Made by a program: the position numbers and the translations under genes | Source of the DNA: Butyriboletus loyo | Lineage: Eukaryota > Basidiomycota > Agaricomycetes > Boletales > Boletaceae | Length of the DNA stretch: 32,339 nt | Assembly: GCA_038093515.1 (NCBI GenBank) | Contig: JBBPSI010000263.1 | Location: 1-32,339 of the forward strand | Direction: 5' to 3' | In this document: piece after piece, positions 20,680-30,521 of the stretch | Numbering within the stretch: the stretch's first letter is position 1 | How the letters are laid out: each line of letters opens with the position of its first letter | Notes under the pieces: model-generated | Databases searched by the model: none | What the model saw: only the letters and a program-made list of their open reading frames with translations | What the model was told of the DNA's origin: nothing

Positions 20680-21030
20680 ATGGTAAATCTGAAACACTAA
20701 GCATGCACACGACACAATGATATTCCTTGCAGCGCTTTGCTCATCGATGATATAGGCCGCCGCGGGGTTGTATAACCTCTGAGGACGCGAAGTGGTCCAT
20801 CTTTCTACCACTGCGCCACGGAGTTCGGCGGAGCTGTTGTTCTTGTATCCCACCCGTGACTTGCGTCTACAAACAGATTTGTTCCTGTGTCACTTCGTGC
20901 GAATCCACCTGGATGGCAGAGGAGGCGAACGAGTAAACACTGGTCGGTAGTTCGGCTGGCCCGTATGAACACACCTATGAGATATTGGGTCACTGCTGGC
21001 TCCTACACCCAAATCTACGCCACCAACCTC
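20680..21030. repeat. Second copy of the 8490-8915 spacer repeat
   Basis: The sequence is in direct orientation relative to 8490-8915, with small deletions. It includes a tRNA-like motif and the CGAATCCACCTGGATGGCAG block. Its presence next to unit 3 suggests that the inverted-repeat spacer was originally upstream flank of a TenA unit. Confidence 0.6.
20757..20829 (-). repeat. tRNA-like (SINE-like) motif, copy c
   Basis: This copy has the best box A, TGGCGCAGTGG, matching TRGCNNAGYGG exactly. The box B position reads GAGGTTATACAACCCC. No complete tRNA cloverleaf can be drawn. Confidence 0.4.
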
Positions 21031-21408
21031 GCAGAGGAACGACCGACGGATGGCAGAAAAGAGGGCTGACAGTCCAGGTAGCCCTCACACAGTCTTATCT
21101 TTGGGGTCGCGGCCTCGCTGCTCCCTAGTCTTGAAGCTCCACATTATCGTGATTTGGGGAGCCGAATAAGATCAGGGCCGTAACATGGCAACTATAACTC
21201 CATTCGAGGAACCGGATATCTGCCGGAACCATAACGGTGGCCTCGTGAGATTGGATGTATGTAAGGGAGGCGTTTGTATGGTAACTCGAGCCCTTCATTT
21301 CGTCTATGCGCCTTTGTACGTCTTCTCTTGCATCCCCAACGCACTACAAACGTAGCCGACCCAAAAGCTCAAACTAGTCTCTGTTTGGTTAGTCCATCTA
21401 TAGATCGT

Positions 21409-21751
21409 CCAATCAGAACTCTCAAATGACTGCGGTAGAGTAGTCAAGCGATAACGTTACATAGCGTCTTTGCAGATGGCCGGCAACTGTTTTACTGATG
21501 CGATTTGTACTGCATCAGTGAAACGATTATTGATCGGAACCAACGGCTAGCAGTCTGTAGCACTCGGCTACACTCGGTTAGCATCGGAAACCACATCTAT
21601 AAAACTAGCCGTGTCAAAAACGAGCAAAAAGCTCGCCAAAAGTTCCATCATCGATAAATCCACCAATCAGAGCTCTCAAATGGGCCTTAAGAGAGTTGTC
21701 AAGCGATAACGTTACTGTCTGCTTTGCAGATGCAGCAACTGTTTTACTGAT
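21409..21751. repeat. Direct repeat pair overlapping a CAGTG-ended element
   Basis: Two copies of a roughly 90-bp sequence (21409-21499 and 21663-21751) share CCAATCAGA, CTCTCAAATG, GTCAAGCGATAACGTTAC and CAACTGTTTTACTGATG. Between them, 21516-21749 is bounded by CAGTGAAACG and CGTTTTACTG-type ends, giving a 234-bp longer relative of the element at 19835. The remaining DNA around 21070-21960 holds no gene that I can support. Confidence 0.45.
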
Positions 21752-21959
21752 GTGGCGCAGAGTGCTTTATTGTTGGTCGTGCAGCTCGAGAAACGTGTTA
21801 CCGGTCAAACCCACAATGCTTGCTTGTACGTTCGGAGGGACTCGACTGTGTTTTGGCTGATCCACATACACATGTTTCGCCAGCGCGAGGTTTCGATTGT
21901 GTCATTTTGTGAACGTTGACAAGTCGAGTCATCTGTGCTAGAAAACGAAATCATTGTCG

Positions 21960-22349
21960 ATGGTCATCACCTAACTTGATAGCGAACAAAGGTTCTGCTC
22001 TTTGATTTACCTAGGGGGCCTTGCAAGTCAGAGTCGCACAATCGGACGGGGAGGGTTATCCCGTATCGACGTTTCGGGTGGTCACGCTCACTCATTGAAA
22101 TAACTCGTAAGTTGTCACCTACTCGATGTTGCCAATGATAAGTAAGAATGAATATCCCCCAATCACTGGAAAGTCCAAAGCAAGTCCAAAGCATATTGCA
22201 TAGCAAGTTCGCCCAGTCATGGTCGAGAGGCAAAATGAAGTCATATCCGCAACTTTGGTAAGTAAGTACAAAAATGTGTTGATCACGTCACGAGTCGTTA
22301 TGCCAAATTACTACTGCATTAAATATACACGCTTGTTACAGCGCCGATC
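21960..22349. repeat. 3' flank of TenA-lectin unit 4
   Basis: The segment aligns with the downstream flanks of units 1 and 3, including the AGCAAGTTCGCCCAGTCATGG block. It ends where a small GC-rich inverted-repeat element was inserted. Confidence 0.6.
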
Positions 22350-22474
22350 CCAAGTTGGGAAAAGCCCAGTCTCGGGTCGTGAGCCGGGCTTGACCGGGCC
22401 TACTTACCGCCCTATATGGGGACCCAGCCTGAGACGGAGCCCTTATAAGCCGAGCCGAGCTTTTCCCATCACTA
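22350..22474. mobile_element. 125-bp hAT-type MITE beside the copy 4 stop codon
   Basis: The segment is absent from the same position in copy 3. Inward from the right it begins TAGTGATGGGAAAAGC. The left end, CCAAGTTGGGAAAAGC, shares the GGGAAAAGC core. The interior is rich in GGGC/GCCC runs, like the ends of the 4289-5922 element, so both may belong to one family. No clean 8-bp duplication is visible. It lies nine bases from the stop of copy 4. Confidence 0.55.
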
Positions 22475-22483
22475 AGTTACACT

Positions 22484-24157
22484 TCAAGTCGTTGGTTCGA
22501 GCAGCCAGGACTGACTAGAGATTTGGGAGTTGTTCGTCACGAACACCTACAAAAGGTGGCTTGAGTGAGCAGTGGCAAACCACACAATATTGACCAGTCG
22601 CACGTACCTTCGGATTTTGCACGTTGCTACCGGCATCGAGCACTAAATGCAACCTTTCTGGGACGAACAACCTGCCAGGAACAACAATTAGCTGCAACAC
22701 GAGCGAGTGGACGTTTGCTTACTGATATGCCTGATATGACCCTTTTGTACCATAGACGTCGACAGGGTTGATCGACCATTGATGCTTCAGTTCTGAGACA
22801 TCGGCTTCATAAACTGGTTGAACCATCGGTCCGATAGAAGCAGCGAGGAATCCGCAACCGTTCTTGATAGTATATCCATCAGCGCCATTCGTGACACTCC
22901 ACTGTTAGTCAGAGTTAGCATCGCTACGAGGGTGTAAGAGCGAGCCCAGCACGAACTATCCCGGACGCCCCCGGATCATTCTCCTGAGTGATGACCGAGG
23001 ATGCACTCGCAACAAGGTAGGGGTTACCTGTGCGGTAGCTACGAATCTTGTACGTCCCGTCGCGCACGATGTTATAAGCCGAATACATATTGGGAGCCGC
23101 AAGGCCGAAGAAGGCCTTCTCAGTTCCGCATGCCTTCTGGAAGTTCTCGACCCAACATGGCCACCTCCTATTTCTCTCGTCCTCGGAGAGATTTCTGATA
23201 TTGGTGTTGATGAACTCTGATGTCATGAGAAACTCAGCACTACGCAGATTGAATTCGTAGGAAGTTCATACTTCGATATCTTGTGGCCGAGCTCCCACTC
23301 GCATTTTCCTGAACCCACAAAGGAAAGTATGGCGTGTCTAGTAGATGGGTCAATCCTTCTTTCTTTCGCTGATGTAGAAGGAACACTTGCTCCTAACGGT
23401 CTCTGGATCCTTCAACAGTCTACTGGCAATGATATAGTATCCCTGAAAGATGTCGGCAGTGCTTTTGATACGAACTTCACTCCCACTTACCAAGATACAA
23501 GGCAGAAGAACGATGTGTATACTGAAAAGAGTGTGTACATTCATAGGTTAGTCAGTCCTGAGCAACGAAACCAATCGCGGGACGTACTCGAGCCAATCAC
23601 CATTCTTGAGAACATCCCCGTAAAGTTGAATAGAATTCTGGAGCTGTTGCGACTTTGGCTCATTCGCGACGTCGGCCGCTGGAACCCCGAGCTTTTTTGT
23701 ACAATTATTTCGGAACTCTGTGACATACTGAAGGCTGCTAGAGAGTTTCTTCGCGAACTCTGTGACCTCCTCCAAAGTCCCTGATTTACTGACAGCTTGC
23801 ATGTTCACCCTATAGTAATTCTCTAGGTATGAGGCGTCTTGCTGTATGTGTGGTTGAGACAAGGCGATGACAAACCCATGTTGCCCCACTCACGATCATA
23901 TAGTTCCGAAAGCCATTTAGAGGAACTGAGCCCTTTGCCAGATCACGAGGGAATGGATGATCCGTCAATTCACTCCAGGCGATTGCGGATTCATTGACGA
24001 GGTCTTGGACATAATCACGCGGGAGAACATTGTCCTGTACTGTGGACACGAAAGCCGTGAATTCCTCTTGGGTCCTGCAGATATAAGTAGGACAAAGCTG
24101 ATATATGAAAGAGAATGGTGCATACTGTAAATCAACGGTTGCATTAGCAAGCGCCAT
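22484..24157 (-). CDS. TenA/THI-4 domain fused to ricin-B-like beta-trefoil, copy 4, altered N-terminus
   Basis: Exons 2-10 match copies 2 and 3 in phase and splice sites. The TenA residues are kept (QDASY, LLPCIL, CGTEKAFF), as are the trefoil tryptophans (HQWSI, QSWLL), ending at TGA 22484-22486. Exon 1 is altered. From the family ATG near 24214, two inserted bases followed by two deleted ones put a TAG in frame. I therefore start at the downstream in-frame ATG 24157 (MALANATVDLQ), which removes about 20 residues that precede the TenA fold. A protein with both domains can still be made. Whether the shortened form is translated is unknown. Alternatively, this is an early pseudogene. The acceptor of intron 5 here must be CTAG, which fixes that splice site for the whole family. 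Confidence 0.7.
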
Positions 24158-24268
24158 CGCAATGCGGCTGTGTAGACAGTGGTGCTAGGACTGTGTCAAA
24201 CTCTGCCAAAAGGTCATTCCGGTTGGAATATCCAACTAGGGCGTCGAAATGCGTCGAGGAGAGGGTGC

Positions 24269-24278
24269 CCTTTATATA
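24269..24278 (-). promoter_or_regulatory. TATA box of copy 4
   Basis: TATATAAAGG on the minus strand lies at the same spacing to the family ATG as in copies 2 and 3. Confidence 0.5.
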
Positions 24279-24357
24279 GGGAAGGAAGGGTGATCGCCTA
24301 CATCCGGCTGATCCATTCGAATGGCAAGGTTTGATGCAAAGACCAAGGGAATACAGC

Positions 24358-24374
24358 GGATGGAACCTGACGTA
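24358..24374 (-). promoter_or_regulatory. Conserved CRE-like promoter element, copy 4
   Basis: The 17-mer is identical to those of copies 1-3. On the gene strand it is followed by a GTATTCCC block also shared with copy 2. Confidence 0.45.
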
Positions 24375-25105
24375 GCCGCCCGCCCATCGAAGAAGCGACG
24401 GAAATGGGGACGCCAAACTGCCGGTCACGTGGTTCTGATTGTCACATATCATGGAGCACGAACCTCATGAACAGGGAAGTTTGCGGTCGGATCACAAGCA
24501 GTTTGGAATGTTCCTGAGACAACGTGTACTCTCACGGTTGGGCATGAGGTGGTCACTGAATCTGGTGTGGCGAAAATTTGATTGTGACATGTTAACGCTT
24601 CACCTCATAGTTACAACATCAAGTACGACACTACGAGAAGTGAATACCAGTGATGGCGCCAGTTACTAAGTGTTCACATGCTGTCGAACAAAATGGAACT
24701 CATGTTCACCATCGTGCTGTATCGCAGTTAATGGCTGCGAACCAAGAGTGTCACTAGTAGAACTGACCGCCCTGGTAGTACGTGCCAGGTTCGTGAGAAG
24801 AGTGATCGCAGCCGGCCTTGATACATGGCTAGAAAATTTTAACCTGAAATAGAAACAATTAGCCTTGGCTCAGGCTTGACAGGATATGCTACAGCATGCG
24901 AACGCGATGGAAGAAATACAGCTCCCCGTGTCAAGGACTTGAGGGGACTGAGGGGCCATGTTCCGATCAGCGGTCGCTTCTTGCCCCTGGCATCGATAAC
25001 GCCTCGTGTACGGTCTTCTGGCTGCCGCGAGGACGAGCAATGGGATACAGCGTTTCTCGTATCTCGATTCCAATTTTTTCTGTGTGAGCCTAGTAGGAGA
25101 GACAA
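24375..25105. repeat. 5' flank of TenA-lectin unit 4
   Basis: The segment aligns with the inverted-repeat arms: the ACCAGTGATGGCGCCAGT block near 24645, the GAAGAAATACAGCTCCCC block near 24910 and the GATAACGCCTCGTGT block near 25000. Frames such as 24839-25105 minus share RGVIDARGKKRPLIGT with the frame at 8993-9199. Both are short and start differently, and a real gene is not shown. Confidence 0.6.
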
Positions 25106-25271
25106 AAATATCCAGCGCCTAACTTATTGCCCACATTCATTCTCCACATATTGATCATCCACTGGCATTGCGAGCGCATTCGAAATTCCCATATTTCACT
25201 CTTGCCAGCTGCTGATATGATCATCTCCGACTGCATGAGCGCAGCAGTATGTTTTTAGGGTTGTCCCCAAC

Positions 25272-27047
25272 TAGTGTACGATAAAAATAGGGGGTGTTAA
25301 CTTATACCCGCTAATCAACCCCTGTGTGATTCAACGAACCGATTCTTGATATGATGGTTTCCCCCAAAAAATAATTGGCGCGACACGAAAAAAAGTGCAA
25401 ACGACTTGTTTCGCTGGGTTGTGAATAACTCCGTGAAGACAAAGCGTGTCGGGGTTGTCGAAAAGTTGGCGGAGAGGAGTCGATGAGTCCGTCACTCTCC
25501 CAATTGGCGACAACCATCATATCCGGGCATCCCAAGAAGAATCCGAAAACATTTCGGGATCGCGTAACCAACGCCAATCAATGCCCTCTGTCGCAGAGTC
25601 TGTTGTGGTCAGCTCAGACACAGAATATTCTGCACGAGATGCCCAGGATGCAGCACTGCAGCGAGACCAACTACGCACACAAAGGGTCGAGATGTGAGGA
25701 GCAAGTCGAAGCGCACACAGCAATGATATCAACGCACCTGGATGAACCAGTCATCGCTTGACAGCTTCGGTTTCAAGCACCTCCCGCCATCGACACGCGA
25801 GACTCCAATGGATGAATTTCAAGCCATCTCGGAGTCCATCGATCACCAGACAGCTCGACATTGCTCAGATCAGCCGCACCTGTCCAGCCATTTCGATCCG
25901 TTGATTCCCCAACACCATCATTCGAGCCCACTGTGCCTGTTTGCCAGTCAGATTCATTGCCAATTTTATATCCATCGAGTGTTCCGCCGCTGAGTGGACG
26001 AACTCGAAGTGCCATCAGTGTTGTCACATCCAAGTGTTGATGAGTCGGAGGACTTCATGATGTAATAGATCCTTCCGCTTCATGAGTGCATATCGGCTAG
26101 GACTGACTGAAAGAGTAGTTCGCAAGCAGAAACAGCACCGTACTGTTTCTCAGCGGGGTCATGATGGCGATCGAAGCTGTGTTAGCCTTGACTAGTGTAC
26201 TGTAAAAATGGGGGGTGTTAATTTACACCTATCTCAACCAACTCCCGCACTGTCTTCCCCTTCAAGATGCCGAGTCAAACTATGGCTTTGATTTCTTTGG
26301 TCTTAATGATTCTGGTGTGAAGGACCTTGGGTTCGAGGGGGAGGCAAACAATTCAACAGGCGGATTCGACCTAAAACGGAGAGCACTGCGGATTGGTGGA
26401 CAGCGAGACTAAGAGGGCGAGATGCTCGGGGTAAGCCTAAATTCTTGGCTCAATGCTCTGCGCCGCAGTCAACAACGTGTCAGCACACTTCAGGACCACA
26501 TCAAAATAAAGCCAGTGGTATCGCTACAAATCAGACTAGAAGAACACCATTCAAACACCTCGTATACTGGCGTGATATGGAGGCAACCTGACGACCCTGG
26601 GCAAGCGAAAGGCGTTGGAACTCGACGAAGACCCTCCTGCTGCCGGACACGCACCACCGCAACCACGACCATTTGAACCCTTACCCAACCCAGACTCGGA
26701 CTCCAATGGCGAAGGCGAGGCAACAGCTTCCGCAAACGACGCTGGCACAGGGCGTGCCCCCATTGACGACGGTGCACGCTGGCTCGACGCTAGTGGGGAG
26801 TAGAAACTGCGCAGGGACGCAGTGAATGCTGAGCGCCAACGATTCACACTCAGCGGTACCTCTGATATTGACCTTGCATCCCCGATGTCCTCGAGGACAC
26901 GTCAAGATCACACATGCAGCCCCCGCCGCAGCCAAGGACAATCCCTTGCCTGCTCAGACTCCCTCCAAAGCTGTTCTGGCACCGTCTGACTGGGACGTGG
27001 TAGGTGGCGTGTTAATTTGGATCGGATTCCTATCTTACCGTACACTA
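25272..27047. mobile_element. hAT-type transposon, non-autonomous, with intact target-site duplication
   Basis: The left end reads TAGTGTACGATAAAAATAGG and the right end, read inward, TAGTGTACGGTAAGATAGG. The element is flanked by a perfect 8-bp direct repeat, TCCCCAAC, at 25264-25271 and 27048-27055. TAGTG (YARNG) plus an 8-bp duplication is diagnostic of the hAT superfamily. A second left-end-like sequence occurs at 26193 (TAGTGTACTGTAAAAATGG), so the element is composite or contains a nested relative. The interior has polar, Ser/Asp/Pro-rich open stretches but no recognised transposase, zinc finger or C-terminal dimerisation motif. Confidence 0.75.
25446..25697 (+). other. Polar open stretch inside the hAT element
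   Basis: The second half of this 83-codon frame (SVAESVVVSSDTEYSARDAQ) looks like disordered acidic protein, and the frame ends at TGA. A similar-looking block (ALELDEDPPAAGHAPP, then DSDSNGEGEA) lies at about 26600-26803 in another frame. They may be exons or decayed parts of one element-encoded or captured protein. No family is assigned. Confidence 0.25.
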
Positions 27048-27055
27048 TCCCCAAC

Positions 27056-28629
27056 TTGCAATGCAATGTGATATGAACCGTAACGTGAGGAACAAACCCT
27101 TGAACCTGCCATTCTGCTTTCTGACGAATTTCCTTCTGGAAGCGGAACCTCATACACGTGCATTTTGGAACACGCCTACTTCAATGGCCAGATGAGGCTT
27201 CTCTCATTAATGTTACGAGCGCAGTTACTGAATGGTAATTTTTTTTGACTCCATCAACAGCACCCCGCCCAAACCTCACTAACCTGGATCAGAATCTCGA
27301 TAGCCAACACCTTGAGCTCCGATTCATACCACATCGTCTCCTGCTCCACAAACTCCCTTCTCGGTGTCATTCTCGCCAAGCCAGGGTTCTAGTTTGTCTA
27401 CTTCAACGCAGCTGTTTCTGTGGTACGCACTATCTTGTTCCAGCCCAAAGATGCAACACTTGCGTCGTCCGCGGTGGAAAGTTCAGAAAGTTGCGATAAT
27501 GTTTACCGACTGAGCGTCGTTGACGTTGATTACCCGTACACAAGGGGAACTTGATGGGCAAGTCAATGCTTCCACCAACGTTGCTCAAGGTTTCAGTGTG
27601 GCGGTCACGAGTGAATTGAACCTTCAGGGGTGATTCATGAATCAACGAACTTCGCTGCAGCAAAAAGCAAAATTCATCGACGCCCATCGGCGAGAAGCAA
27701 ATTATGTAAGGTATACCCGTGGTCACACCCGTACACCACGGGTACGGGTACGGTGTTGCCCCAGGTCCTCATTTCCTACACCGTACTTGTACCCGCCGTA
27801 CCCCTACACCCGTTACCCGCGGTGTTAGCCATACCCGTGCTCAGCCCTAGGTTTCACCCCACATTCAGCATCGAAAACCTAAAAGACCACAAGGGGGTCA
27901 GTGGGCTGCTAACAGCGCCTCACCTGAAGATAATTCCAATTGCTACTCTGGTGCAACCTGGGCAGTATCCTTACCCATGTGACAGAAACAGATCCTGCCC
28001 ACGGCGGTCATTACGACCGACGACTTATTGCCACAACACCCAGCAAATGCACTGTTCAAGTTCTAGCTCGTCGCTTAATGGATGAAGACGCAATCGTTGG
28101 GGTGCAGACAAGTGTCGTAGCGAGGGGCAGTCATGTTCTTCAAACGCCGCTGAACCTAGAGTGCGACGATCGCACCATTGCTTGTCGATCGGGAAGGCAT
28201 CCTCTTGGTTCTATATTCACGAACCACGCAACGCGCAACATCCGGGTTTGCAGAGATCCTCACAACTCGATTAGTTCATCAAAGGTGTAGGAGCCGAAGG
28301 CGATATGAGCTCGAGTTCTCGCTTTTGTGATTTTTGCAGGCATCTATCTCAGTTATCAGTTCATGCCTCGCAAGGATCGGCAAAGCATTCGATAGGAAGT
28401 CATTTGCACCAATAGAAAAGGATGGGTCATCATGATCTGCATAATCGACGTATGCATAAAAAGTTAAAGCCTACATTTTGGTTTGCTGTACGATGTGAGA
28501 CAATGTATCAGGCCCAAGCCGATGGCGCCCAACATTCCCCCCTCCCCCAACCGAGTTGAACAATCTGACGTAGACTGCCACCGACCCTGTCCACCAAAAA
28601 TGTCACTCCCCCCGAATGACACATCCCCA
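27056..28629. other. Intergenic region between the hAT element and RPS13
   Basis: No complete gene is supported. Around 27290-27540 a plus-strand frame with one internal stop reads like a degraded hydrophobic protein (SLLGVILAKPG, VRTILFQPKDATLASS). At 27940-28290 a 116-codon frame (ILTHVTETDPAHGGHYDRR) has a protein-like look but no match I know. Both may be remnants of one disrupted gene. Confidence 0.3.
27715..27840. repeat. TACCCGT-rich low-complexity cluster
   Basis: About ten variants of TACCCGT or ACGGGTA occur in both orientations within 125 bp, giving short inverted repeats. They resemble the GC-rich tips of small fungal transposons, but I could not define exact ends. Confidence 0.4.
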
Positions 28630-29193
28630 TCAAGCAATCAATGTCGACGCGGTGTTGGCATCATACTTGAAGTTGGGTTGAATGACCTGCTTGGTCTTGT
28701 AATACCTCGCCAATCGGTGAATTCGACTCTCGATGAGAATGAGGCGGAATTTGGAGTCCTTGTCTTTTCGGTTGACATCGAGATGTTTGCGAACAGAGAT
28801 GGCTTTTTTAATGAGATGGTAAAGGTCTTCGGGGATGGAGGGTGCGAGGCCTGTTGAACGTCAATACGTGTCAATGATCGTACACGAGGAAAGACAACCA
28901 CGTACCGTGGCCCTTCAACACTCGGAGAATCTTGTTTCCGGTGACGAAGCGCACCTGTGGAATTCCGTGCGAGTCACGGAGGGTGACACCGATTTGAGAT
29001 GGGGTGAGACCCTTGCGGGCGAGTTTGATGATGTGTTCAACGACTTCTTCGGGGGTCGTCTTGAGCCATGATGGAGGGGTACGGCGGTAAGGAAGGGCAG
29101 ACGAAGCTGAGGGGAATTCAGCACTGAATCATATGAATGCGACAGAGTAGACGACGTACATATACCCTTTCCGGGAGCGTGCATGCGACCCAT
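28630..29193 (-). CDS. RPS13: 40S ribosomal protein S13 (uS15)
   Basis: This is a component of the small cytosolic ribosomal subunit. Three exons on the minus strand, 29160-29193, 28906-29106 and 28630-28850, total 456 bases and give 151 residues, exactly the usual length. The start MGRMHAPGK is the canonical eukaryotic S13 N-terminus. Clear family blocks follow: [48 protein letters not shown] and RYYKTKQ, ending with TLIA before TGA. The first donor is taken as GTACGT at 29159 because only this splice restores GKGISSSALP. It is divergent from RPS6, so the two probably share regulation. No defect is seen. Confidence 0.97.
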
Positions 29194-29539
29194 GGTTACT
29201 CTACAAAACCGTCAGCGATGTTGCGAACGATGAACACGATGAACACGATGAACACGATGAACACGCACAGATGTTGGCGGGGAGTCGGACGTTAAACAGA
29301 GTCTTGAGGATGGCACGCACAGAGCGATGACAGGGAATGTCACGTGTCACACTGTGGCTTGTCTTGTGACATGGGACACTGTACAGTTTCAAACCTTAAT
29401 TTGTTAGTCAGCTGTAGGGTAGCCCAACTGGATGTTGCTCGCCATCCTCAAGACCGACCCCGCCGGTGACGACGACCTGTAGCCATGTGCGTACATCCAC
29501 CTTATTCATGTCAACGTCAGCGCTGATCGCCATGTTAGT
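29194..29539. promoter_or_regulatory. Shared divergent promoter of RPS13 and RPS6
   Basis: These 346 bases separate the two start codons. Four exact tandem copies of GATGAACAC lie at 29229-29264, close to the RPS13 start. A TAGGGTAG motif near 29414 resembles telobox-type sites known in ribosomal-protein promoters of other fungi. There is no clear TATA box in either direction, which is usual for such genes. Some of this interval must be 5' UTR. Confidence 0.6.
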
Positions 29540-30521
29540 ATGAAGCTCAACATCGCCAGTGAGTAGTATATGCGCAGGATCACCGTTGATGCGCTCATCG
29601 TCGCGTTCAGACCCCGCCACTGGTCAACAAAAGACCATCAACATTGACGAGGAGCGACGCTTGTACGCCCACTACATTTTCCTCGCGCGTCTCCCGCTCA
29701 CCCCTCCCAAGTCGCATCTTTTTCGACAAGAAAATCGCCCAAGAAGTCGAGGCTGACACGATAGGCGATGAATTCAAAGGTTACGTTCTCCGTATCACGG
29801 GTGGGAACGATAAACAAGGGTTCCCCATGAAGCAAGGTGTTCTTCTTCCCTATCGTGTCCGTCTGCTCCTCGCCGATGGACACTCGTGCTACCGCACTCG
29901 TCGCGACGGTGAGCGCAAGCGCAAGTCCGTCCGCGGGTGCATCGTTGGTCCCGACATCGCCGTCCTCTCGCTTGTCATCGTCAAGCAGGGCGAGGATGAC
30001 ATCCCTGGTCTAACCGACAACGTCCTTCCCAAGAGACTTGGTCCCAAGCGTGCGACCAAGATCAGAAGGTTCTTCAACTTGAGCAAGGAGGACGATGTGA
30101 CAAAGTATGTTGTCCGACGGGAGGTCAAGAGCTCGAAAAAGGAGAACGCAAAGCCTTACACCAAAGCGTGCGTTATGATACTTGGTCATCGAGGATGCTA
30201 TGCTGATTCGATTTTCTAGACCTAAAATCCAACGACTCGTCACCCCGATCCGCCTGCAGCGCCGCCGTCACCTCCATGCTCTAAACCGCCGCCGGTTCGA
30301 TCGCCAGAAGGAGCAAAAAACAGAATACGAGTACGTTCGAATTCGAGGATCCCTGTATATGCGCTCAACCTTGACCCACCCTTGATTCTCCAGCACCATC
30401 CTCCAAAAACGCCTCGCAGAGAAGAAGGCCAAGGTTGCTGCTATCAAAGCCTCGCACAAGTAAGTCCTGATCTCGCCCTCGTGACCACGACATTGACACC
30501 CATGTTTCCAGGACTGCCTAA
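29540..30521 (+). CDS. RPS6: 40S ribosomal protein S6 (eS6)
   Basis: This is a small-subunit ribosomal protein, phosphorylated in the TOR/S6K pathway in eukaryotes. Six exons, 29540-29558, 29611-29662, 29712-30167, 30220-30330, 30394-30459 and 30512-30521, splice in phase to 237 residues, the usual fungal length. Family blocks are [69 protein letters not shown] and [10 protein letters not shown]. The C-terminus ends KASHKTA, the short fungal tail. Two acceptors (CCAAG at 29711 and the one before a ten-base last exon) are unusual but are fixed by the protein sequence. [10 protein letters not shown] segment replaces the commoner RPRRTGER, a minor change. Confidence 0.97.

Noticed and set aside
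28483..28857. 124-codon plus-strand ORF
   Set aside because: It overlaps exon 3 of RPS13 on the opposite strand and has no support of its own.
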